Source: JACQAI01 sp035507915
Lineage (GTDB): Bacteria; Pseudomonadota; Alphaproteobacteria; Elsterales; Elsteraceae
DNA length: 29,224 nt
Assembly: GCA_035507915.1 (NCBI GenBank)
Contig: DATJNS010000431.1
Location: forward strand, 1 to 29,224
Direction: 5' to 3'
A program made the position numbers and the translations under genes. This document shows positions 23,325 to 29,224 of the stretch, one piece after another. The notes beneath the pieces are model-generated. The model did not search any database. It was not told the DNA's origin and was given only the letters and a program-made list of their open reading frames with translations. Each line of letters begins with the position of its first letter. Positions within the stretch are counted from its first letter, which is position 1.

Positions 23325-23455
23325 GAGCCGGCTCCTTGGTCGACCTCTGGTGGGATGCCAGAGAAGTCAATGTTTAGACAGATAGAGCTTACGAGAATTC
23401 AGGTCGGCCGCTACCTTTCACCGACCGGGACGCAACATTTGTCATGAGCAGAACT

Positions 23456-23469
23456 TTGATCCGGATCAA
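23456..23469. promoter_or_regulatory. Perfect FNR/FixK box between the Crp/Fnr gene and the phasin-like gene
   Basis: TTGATCCGGATCAA is a fully symmetric match to TTGAT-N4-ATCAA. Its centre is about 80 bases before the phasin ATG at 23543 and about 140 bases from the divergent Crp/Fnr start at 23324. A class II promoter toward the phasin gene would start near 23504. Autoregulation of the Crp/Fnr gene is also possible. Confidence 0.82.
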
Positions 23470-23542
23470 ACTTCATGCGCTTTGTGCTGGGAACGGTCAT
23501 TTGTATTGACCTAGCATCGCGCACCATTGCAAGGAGCGCATC

Positions 23543-23887
23543 ATGGCCACTCAGACGGATGGCAACGGTTCGTCGTTATTCCTGACGGCGCTGCCGGACA
23601 AGTGGCTGGAACGGTGCCAAGAGCTGTCGGCCGCGTCGCAGGCGATGGCGGAGCGCTGGGTCGAGAACCGCGCTGAGCAGGTCCAGACCAACCTCGACGC
23701 CTGGACGAAGCTGGCCAGCTGTAAGAACCCTGGCGAGGTCGCCGAGGTCCAGCAGCGCTGGTGGCGGAGCTCCATCGATCACCTGACTGCCGAGATGAAG
23801 GGCTACCAGGATCAGATGCTGGCGCTCGGTCAGCAGAGTCAGGCGGCGCTGCGCGGAGAGAAGCCGGCGAGTCGCCGGACCGGATGA
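23543..23887 (+). CDS. Phasin-like protein
   Basis: A small helical protein of 114 aa with the phasin pattern: long amphipathic helices without a signal peptide, LPDKWLERCQELSAASQAMAERWVENRAEQ, then NPGEVAEVQQRWWRSSIDHLTAEM. The xPxExxxxQxxWxxxxxxxxxxE segment is the phasin family hallmark. Phasins coat polyhydroxyalkanoate granules and may also act as general chaperones. ATG 23543 has AAGGAG seven bases upstream. It stands alone behind an FNR box, which suggests induction at low oxygen; no PHA synthase is in the window. The fixL-like gene follows after 49 bases. Confidence 0.78.
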   Translation: MATQTDGNGSSLFLTALPDKWLERCQELSAASQAMAERWVENRAEQVQTNLDAWTKLASCKNPGEVAEVQQRWWRSSIDHLTAEMKGYQDQMLALGQQSQAALRGEKPASRRTG

Positions 23888-23936
23888 CGCGGGGCCGGTC
23901 GCGCTTGCGCGGCAGGCGACCGGTCGTGAGGCCAGC

Positions 23937-25439
23937 GTGACCGATGCGCGCGGCGAAGATGCGGCGAAATTCCGGGCCCTGTTCGATCTAAGTGCCGTCG
24001 GCATCCAGCAGGTCGCGCTCGACGGCACGATCCTCGCGGTCAACCGCAAGCTGTGCGACCTGCTCGGCTATCAGGACGGCGAGCTGCTCGCGCTGAGCGT
24101 CGCCGACATCACCCATCCGGAAGACCTCGCGCAGGAGATCGACCTGGTCGAGCGGCTGCTGTCGCGGGTCGCTCACAGCTATGCGATCGACAAGCGCCAG
24201 CTTCACAAGAGCGGCGCGGCGATCTGGACGCGCGTGACCTGCTCGCTGGTCGACGGCCCGGCGTCCTCCGGTCCCTACCTGCTCGCCGTGGTGGAGGACA
24301 TCGACGCGCGGCGGCGCGCCGAGGACGACGTGCGGCGCGGCGAGGCGCGGCTGGGCAGCGTTCTCGACGCGAGCCCGGATGGTATCCTCGTGATCGACGA
24401 CGCCGGCATCATCGAGTCGGTCAACCGCGCCTGCGAAACCCTGTTCGGCTATGCCGCCGGCGAGCTGATCGGGCGCAACGTCGACATGCTGATGCCGCCG
24501 CCCTACCGAGAGCGGCACGATGGCTACCTCGCGCGCTATCGCGGCACCAGCCAGCGCCGGATCATCGGCGTCGAGCGCGGGGTCGACGGGCAGCGCCGCG
24601 ACGGCAGCACCTTTCCCATGGCGTTGACGGTGGACGAGGTGTCGGTTGCCGGACGCCGCCTGTTCATCGGCTTCGCCCGCGACATCACCCGGCAGCAAGG
24701 CGCCGCGCAACGCCTCAAGGAGCTGGAGGCGGAGCTGTTCCGCGTCGCGCGGGTGAGTGCCATGGGGCAACTCGCCTCGGCCCTCGCGCACGAGCTCAAT
24801 CAACCGCTCACCGCGGCGGGCAACTACATCAATGCCTGCCGCCGGCTGGCGACGATGAGCGATGTCCCGCGCGAGCGCACGCTGGCTGCGATGGAAAAGG
24901 CGGCGATTCAGATCGCGCGTGCCGGTCAGATCATCAATCGCATGCGGACCTTCATCGAGAAGGGCGAAACCGAACGCTCGACCCAAGACGTCAATCGCGC
25001 GGTCGAGGAAGCCAGCGCGCTCGCTCTGGTCGGGTCGAAGCTCGCTGCGGTGGATCTGATCCTCGATCTGGCGCCCGACATCCCCCCGGTGCTGATCGAC
25101 CGGACCCCGGTTCAACAGGTGGTGGTGAACCTGATGCGCAATGCCGTCGAGGCCATGAATGGCGCCGAGCAACGCCGGCTCACCCTGAGCACGCGGCAGC
25201 TCGATCACGAGTTTGCCGAGGTGTCGGTTCGCGATACCGGACCGGGCCTTCCGTCAGAGGTCGCGCAACGGCTCTTCAAACCGTTCGTGAGCACCAAGAA
25301 CACGGGCCTGGGCATCGGGCTGTCGATCTGCCGGTCGATCGTCGCGGCGCATGGCGGCATCATCCGGGCGGAGCCGCACGCCGACGGCGGCACGATCTTC
25401 AGCTTCACGCTTCCCCTGGCACCGGTTGGCGACGCCTGA
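23937..25439 (+). CDS. fixL: FixL-like haem PAS sensor histidine kinase
   Basis: A 500-aa oxygen-sensing kinase candidate, cytoplasmic with no membrane helix. PAS1 covers about 10-125 and PAS2 about 135-255. PAS2 aligns with the Bradyrhizobium FixL haem domain: the proximal His200 corresponds to His194 (RHDGYLAR), Arg206 to Arg200, and the oxygen-contacting Arg220 to Arg214 (IIGVER). His214 of Bradyrhizobium is replaced by Arg208. The kinase follows, with phospho-acceptor His285 (LAHELNQP), N-box Asn402, DTGPGLP at 433 and GLGIGLS at 457. GTG 23937 has GAGG upstream. No fixJ-type response regulator is adjacent, so the partner must lie elsewhere. Low-oxygen activation of Fix/Fnr genes is inferred from family knowledge. 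Confidence 0.9.
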   Translation: MTDARGEDAAKFRALFDLSAVGIQQVALDGTILAVNRKLCDLLGYQDGELLALSVADITHPEDLAQEIDLVERLLSRVAHSYAIDKRQLHKSGAAIWTRVTCSLVDGPASSGPYLLAVVEDIDARRRAEDDVRRGEARLGSVLDASPDGILVIDDAGIIESVNRACETLFGYAAGELIGRNVDMLMPPPYRERHDGYLARYRGTSQRRIIGVERGVDGQRRDGSTFPMALTVDEVSVAGRRLFIGFARDITRQQGAAQRLKELEAELFRVARVSAMGQLASALAHELNQPLTAAGNYINACRRLATMSDVPRERTLAAMEKAAIQIARAGQIINRMRTFIEKGETERSTQDVNRAVEEASALALVGSKLAAVDLILDLAPDIPPVLIDRTPVQQVVVNLMRNAVEAMNGAEQRRLTLSTRQLDHEFAEVSVRDTGPGLPSEVAQRLFKPFVSTKNTGLGIGLSICRSIVAAHGGIIRAEPHADGGTIFSFTLPLAPVGDA

Positions 25440-25640
25440 ACCGGTGCCCAGCGAACCGAAAGCGCTGCGCGGTGATGCGGCCCACTGAAGGATTTGGTGG
25501 CCGGTCTGCTCTCCCCCATGGAGGAGACTCGCAACGGATCAGCTGCGTTCGCGAGAATTGCGCGGCGGGCCGATCCAGATCAATCTGGCGTATCAGGACG
25601 GCGCCGGCGCAACGTCCGGCAATCTGGGGGCGGCTGACGG

Positions 25641-25928
25641 GTGGCGGCGAATCGGGGGCCAGGGCGTGCAATCCGCGCCGCCTGCGCGGTGGCGGTCGCC
25701 GCGCTCGTCGGCGCGTGCGAGGCGCCGCCCATGGCGTGGTCGAAAGCCGACGGCACGCACGTCGATTTCGTCCAGAGCCGCGCGCAATGCCGGACGCAGA
25801 GCGAGCGCGAGGCCTCGGGCTATCTGGCCGTGGTCGACGGCTCGCGCGCGGTGCGCTTCCTGTCGTGCATGAACGACAGCGGCTGGCTGCTCACCGAACG
25901 CCCGCCGGGCGCGTCGGTCACCTGGTAG
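25641..25928 (+). CDS. Small hypothetical lipoprotein
   Basis: A 95-aa predicted lipoprotein. The signal peptide is RAACAVAVAALVGAC with the lipobox VGAC and lipidated Cys26. The mature part of about 70 residues contains two further cysteines (SRAQCRTQ and FLSCMNDSGW), which could form a disulfide. This recalls small periplasmic proteins that end in a CMxxxGW motif. GTG 25641 is used; the upstream GGGGGCGG is a weak ribosome binding site. The 200 bases between fixL and this gene hold nothing I can support. Confidence 0.65.
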   Translation: MAANRGPGRAIRAACAVAVAALVGACEAPPMAWSKADGTHVDFVQSRAQCRTQSEREASGYLAVVDGSRAVRFLSCMNDSGWLLTERPPGASVTW

Positions 25929-25960
25929 GCGGCACCGGTCGCCGCCATTGCCGAAGGTCT

Positions 25961-27157
25961 TCAACCGATCGAGGCTGCCCGCGGCCGCGCCGGCCCGAAG
26001 ACGAACATGACGGCGGCGGCGGTGAGCCCGATCAGGAAGGTGGCGATATAGAGCCGCCCGTAGGCGCCGTACGCGTCGAGGATCAAGCCGCCGCCCAGTG
26101 GCCCCAGCGCCATGCCGAGGCTCGACGCCATCGACCCGGCGCCGACCACCGTCCCGATGATCGACGGCGGAAAATTCTCGCGCATCAGCACGGCGTAGAG
26201 CGGCATCACGCCCGCATACGCGAACCCGAAGACGACCGCCACGGCATAGAACGCGGCCTGCTCGTGCGCGAAGTAATAGCCGCCGGCCGCGGTCGCCTGC
26301 AGCAGCAGCCCGAAGACGAACGTGCGGCTGGCGCCGAACCGATCACCCAGCAAGCCGAACGCGATCCGCCCCGCCAGACCGGCAAGCCCCTCGACGCTGT
26401 AGATCGAGACCGCCGCAGTGACCGACAGACCGCAGGAGATCGCATAGCTCACGGTGTGGAACAGCGGGCCGGAATGGGTCGCGCAGCACAGGAAGTAGGT
26501 GGCGGCCAGCGCGATGAAGGGCGGCGAGGTCAGCGCCGCCCGCACGGTCATGGCCGGCGCGGCCGCACGACGCTGCGCGGCCTCGCCGCCGGCGACCGGC
26601 GCGCGGCGCACCAGAAACGCGGCCGGCAGCAGCAGCGCCCAGACGGCGAGGCCGATCAGGAGCTGGGAGAAACGCCAGTCGTAGATCGTGACGAGGCGCG
26701 CGGCGATCGGCGCCACCGTCATGGGCGCCACGCCCATGCCGGCCGAGACCAGCGAGACCGCCAGGCTGCGATGGCGGTCGAACCAACCCGTGACGGTCGC
26801 CATCAGGGGCGCGAAAATCGCGCCGCCGCCGACCCCGACCAGAACGCCATAGCGAAATTGGAACGCCTCGACCGAGGTGGCGCGGCTGGCCAGCACCAGC
26901 CCGAGGCCGAGGATGGCGCTGCCGGCCAGCAGAACCGGCCGGGGGCCGAACCGATCGAGCATCATGCCCCAGCCGAACGCGGCGATGCCCAACGTGACGA
27001 AGTCGAGCGTCATCGCCAGCGAAATGCTGGTGCGCGACCAGCCCGTCGCGAGCGCCATCGGTTGCAGGAACACGGGCAGTGAAAAGATCGCGCCGATCGC
27101 GACACAGCCCATGAAGCCGCCCACGGCGACGATCACCCAGCGATAAGGCAGCGTCAT
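25961..27157 (-). CDS. MFS transporter
   Basis: An inner-membrane facilitator of 398 aa with about 12 helices. It begins YRWVIVAVGGFMGCVAIGAI, and the 2-3 loop is MMLDRFGPRPVLL, the MFS A-motif. SLPVFLQPMALATGWSR at about 26-42 and the second A-like motif LLGDRFGASRTFVFG at about 270 are typical of the oxalate/formate antiporter-like (OFA/monocarboxylate) branch. ATG 27157 has AGGAGA upstream. The beta-propeller gene ends 13 bases upstream, so the two are probably cotranscribed. The substrate is unknown; a small carboxylate is a guess from the branch. Confidence 0.88.
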   Translation of the reverse strand: MTLPYRWVIVAVGGFMGCVAIGAIFSLPVFLQPMALATGWSRTSISLAMTLDFVTLGIAAFGWGMMLDRFGPRPVLLAGSAILGLGLVLASRATSVEAFQFRYGVLVGVGGGAIFAPLMATVTGWFDRHRSLAVSLVSAGMGVAPMTVAPIAARLVTIYDWRFSQLLIGLAVWALLLPAAFLVRRAPVAGGEAAQRRAAAPAMTVRAALTSPPFIALAATYFLCCATHSGPLFHTVSYAISCGLSVTAAVSIYSVEGLAGLAGRIAFGLLGDRFGASRTFVFGLLLQATAAGGYYFAHEQAAFYAVAVVFGFAYAGVMPLYAVLMRENFPPSIIGTVVGAGSMASSLGMALGPLGGGLILDAYGAYGRLYIATFLIGLTAAAVMFVFGPARPRAASIG

Positions 27158-27169
27158 GGCGTTCTCCTG

Positions 27170-27826
27170 CTAAACGCGGCCGGCGGTGGCGGTGCGCCGC
27201 GGCCGGCGGACGGCGCGCACCTTGCCGCTGCTGCCGCCGCCGCAAAAGAACCGATCGCCGCCGTCGGACTCGAGGCCCGACACGCCGACGCCGGGCGGCA
27301 TCTCGAGCCGCTCCAGGACCGCGCCGGTTCGCGGATCGACGCGCCGCACGTCGCTCGCGTCGCCCTCCCAGGTGCCGTGCCAGAGCTCGCCGTCGGTCCA
27401 GGTGACCCCGGTGACCACGCGGTTGGACTCGATGGTGCGCAGGATCGCCCCGGTGTCGGGATCGATCTGATGGATCTTGCGGCCGCGATGCTGCCCCACC
27501 CAGAGCGTCCCTTCGGCCCACGCGAGGCCCGAGTCGCCGCCGCCGCCGGGCGCCGGGATGGTCGCGAGCACGCGGCCGGTTTTCGGATCGATCTTCTGGA
27601 TGCGATCCTCGGCGATCTGAAACAAATGCCTGCCGTCGAAGGCGGTGCCGGCATGCGCGGCGACGTCGATCGCGCGCACCGTCTTGCCGCTCGCCGGATC
27701 GAGGGCGTTCAGCTTGTCGCCGGACGCGAACCAGACGTGCCGGCCGTCGAACGTGACGCCATGCACGTTGTCGACGCCCGGGAAGGGGCCGTACTCGCGG
27801 AGAATTTCGGCGGCTGCTCGTTTCAT
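27170..27826 (-). CDS. Beta-propeller (SMP-30/Vgb lyase-like) protein
   Basis: A 218-aa protein of repeated propeller blades. At least four blades are visible, each ending in a DPxTGxxxxxI-type turn: ALDPASGKTVRAID, KIDPKTGRVLATIP, QIDPDTGAILRTIE and RVDPRTGAVLERLE. Strands such as GVTFDGRHVWFASGDKL and LAWAEGTLWVGQH fill the blades. No signal peptide is seen. ATG 27826 is chosen over 27850 because GAAGG lies seven bases upstream. The family includes lactonases and streptogramin lyases, but no metal ligands could be assigned. It starts 34 bases after the stop of the regulator gene at 27860 and precedes the MFS gene. Confidence 0.8.
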   Translation of the reverse strand: MKRAAAEILREYGPFPGVDNVHGVTFDGRHVWFASGDKLNALDPASGKTVRAIDVAAHAGTAFDGRHLFQIAEDRIQKIDPKTGRVLATIPAPGGGGDSGLAWAEGTLWVGQHRGRKIHQIDPDTGAILRTIESNRVVTGVTWTDGELWHGTWEGDASDVRRVDPRTGAVLERLEMPPGVGVSGLESDGGDRFFCGGGSSGKVRAVRRPRRTATAGRV

Positions 27827-27859
27827 GGTTCTGCCTTCGTCACGCGTCATGGCCGCATG

Positions 27860-29080
27860 CTAATCGCTCGGCAGGGGACCGGGGAGTAACAAGGTCGTCG
27901 GGAATCCGGGCATGGGCGGGGTGATCCACCGGCGCGCCCGCCCGCGCCCGAACGACTGCACCTTGCCGGCGGTCGCCAGCGCGTCGAGCGCCCGCTGCAC
28001 GGTGCGCGGGCTGGCGCCCAGCGCGATCGCCAGCGCCGAGCTCGACCACGACTCGCCGTCGGCCAGGAAGGCGAGCACTGCCGCGTGCGGCGCGTCGACC
28101 GGCGGCGCCAACACGACGATCGCGCGCGCGCGGCGCGGCGCCAGCGCGAAGCCCTGCGGCGTGGCGCTGACGTCCGCCAGGCTCCGCAGCATCCTGCGCA
28201 GCCGCCCGACCTCGACGCGCAACCGGGCGCGGTGCGACTCGTCGGCCTGCTTCGCGCGGAAGGCGCGCGCGACCAGCGTGCCGCGCGGCACGTCGCCGGG
28301 CCAGGCTTCGGCCAGCGCGCGGGCGAGCGCGAACAGGACCGGACGCGTCGCCAGCGAGACCACCGTGCCGCCGTGCCGCACGACATGGCGGCACGCGTCG
28401 ACGACGAGCGCCGGCGATGCCAGCAAGGCTTCGACCTCCTCGAGCCGGAGCAGCCGCTCGGCGCCGCGCGCGATCAGGCGCGCCGCGGGCGCGTCGATCA
28501 CGCGCGACGCGCCGGCGACCTCGGCCGTCAGCGCCGGGATGTCGGCCGCGCGCGCGGCTCGTGCGGCCCGTGCGAGCGCCGCGCGCGCCGCCTTGGTGCG
28601 CAGCCGTCGCAGCGCGATGCCGGCAACCACCAGCTCGTGGGCGGCGCGCGACGCGGGCGGGAAGGCCGCCGGGTCGACGGCGGCGAGCGCGCGCTCGGCC
28701 TCGTCGAGCCGGCCGATCAGCAGCAGGCGCCGGACCTCGAGCGTCCGCGCATGCGCGGCGTTCACCCGATCGCCGTGCGCCTCGAGCGTCGCCCGCGCGG
28801 TGTCGAGCGCCGTCGCGGGCCAGCCCAGGTCGCGCGAGACCAGTGCGATCTCGGCCTCGGCGACGACGCAGCGCGCGCGCGCCACCGTCTCCTTCGGGCC
28901 AAAGGCGCGCGCCGCGCGACGCAGCAGCGCCTTCGCGCGAACCAGGTCGCCGAGCTGCGCCATCACGATGCCGCGCAGGGCGAGCGCCGGCGGGTCGTCG
29001 CGCAGGGCGACCCGCTTCAGGGCGCCGAGGAGATCGCCGGCGGCGAGCGCGCGCGCCGCGGCCGTGATCAGCGAATCCAT
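27860..29080 (-). CDS. Regulator-like protein with helical repeats and C-terminal winged helix
   Basis: A 406-aa Ala/Arg-rich protein. Residues 1-190 are helical, TPR-like pairs (LRGIVMAQLGDLVRAKALLRRA, then RRLLLIGRLDEAERALAAVD). A middle segment (about 240-310) with HRARLRVEVGRLRRMLRSLADV resembles the DNA-binding region of OmpR/SARP-like effectors. The C-terminal winged helix is at 340-395: SSALAIALGASPRTVQRALDALATAGKVQSFGRGRARRW. No sensor domain is recognised. It is divergent from the gene starting at 29180 and lies upstream of the propeller-MFS pair, so it may regulate one or both. ATG 29080 is the first start; no strong ribosome binding site is seen. Confidence 0.75.
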   Translation of the reverse strand: MDSLITAAARALAAGDLLGALKRVALRDDPPALALRGIVMAQLGDLVRAKALLRRAARAFGPKETVARARCVVAEAEIALVSRDLGWPATALDTARATLEAHGDRVNAAHARTLEVRRLLLIGRLDEAERALAAVDPAAFPPASRAAHELVVAGIALRRLRTKAARAALARAARAARAADIPALTAEVAGASRVIDAPAARLIARGAERLLRLEEVEALLASPALVVDACRHVVRHGGTVVSLATRPVLFALARALAEAWPGDVPRGTLVARAFRAKQADESHRARLRVEVGRLRRMLRSLADVSATPQGFALAPRRARAIVVLAPPVDAPHAAVLAFLADGESWSSSALAIALGASPRTVQRALDALATAGKVQSFGRGRARRWITPPMPGFPTTLLLPGPLPSD

Positions 29081-29179
29081 TGGAATCCCGTCACGCTTGT
29101 CACTCTCACCCGTCGATGGCCCGCCCCTAGTTTATCTCACGGCCCCACGGCGCAACCTTCGAGGCGAACGGAGAGACCG

Positions 29180-29224
29180 ATGACAGACCTGATGAGAGAC
29201 GACCTTGGCGCGCCCGGCATCGTC
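29180..29224 (+). CDS. 5' end of an unidentified gene, cut by window edge
   Basis: ATG 29180 has GGAGAG at 29170-29175, and 15 codons (MTDLMRDDLGAPGIV) are seen before the window ends. The gene is divergent from the winged-helix regulator, with about 100 bases between them, a common layout for a regulator and its target. Too little is present to name the product. Confidence 0.5.
   Translation, partial: MTDLMRDDLGAPGIV

Noticed and set aside
24053..27082. A 1009-codon plus-strand frame spanning fixL and the MFS gene
   Set aside because: It runs through fixL in another frame, a non-coding gap and the antisense of an MFS gene; it has no domain and its residue use is that of a shadow.

Overview
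The window is a GC-rich (roughly 70%) bacterial chromosome segment, almost certainly from an alphaproteobacterium. The best taxonomic clues are a SAM-II (SAM-alpha) riboswitch ahead of metZ, a FixL-type haem PAS kinase next to a Crp/Fnr regulator, a phasin-like gene, and perfect FNR/FixK boxes. The genus cannot be fixed from the sequence. No rRNA, tRNA, CRISPR array, intact insertion sequence or prophage was seen.

Layout. Positions 1-2000: a truncated EamA transporter (minus strand), a secreted SGNH hydrolase, then the SAM-II riboswitch. 2072-4407: metZ, a rhodanese and a GST-like gene, all on the plus strand. 4417-6378: fhs (formate-tetrahydrofolate ligase, minus strand) bracketed on each side by a pair of 37-39 bp inverted repeats. 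6419-8994: a small alpha/beta-barrel-like protein, an MFS transporter and a lipoprotein. 9004-11264 (minus): an enolase-superfamily enzyme, a secreted hypothetical protein and a small HTH protein. 11376-15537 (plus): a methyltransferase, a YedK/HMCES-type protein and a large TPR-sulfotransferase fusion.

The most interesting locus is 15751-16365, a DsbA/FrnE-like thiol oxidoreductase. Its redox motif, normally CPWC, reads TGA-P-W-C. The frame has a strong ribosome binding site upstream of the TGA and stays open for 191 codons after it. The 40 nt directly after the TGA fold by eye into a hairpin like a bacterial SECIS, with a five-base loop that has G in its second position. This is best read as a selenoprotein with Sec13 (UPWC). 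Conventional gene calling would start it too late, at the GTG at 15811. No sel genes lie in the window.

Positions 16404-19639 carry a second GST, a NIPSNAP protein, and two tandem universal stress proteins behind a perfect FNR box. Positions 19685-23324 (minus) carry a CheB-CheR-PAS gene broken by a frameshift and apparent internal deletion, a small recombinase-like protein whose stop overlaps the cheB ribosome binding site, and a Crp/Fnr regulator with the ExxSR recognition helix expected to read TTGAT-N4-ATCAA. A second perfect FNR box (23456-23469) precedes the phasin-like gene, which is followed by the FixL-like kinase. Together the kinase, the regulator and the two boxes suggest a local oxygen-responsive circuit.

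The right end (25641-29224) has a small lipoprotein, an MFS transporter, a beta-propeller protein, a winged-helix regulator and the first 15 codons of a divergent gene. The stretch 25440-25640 after fixL holds no gene I can support.
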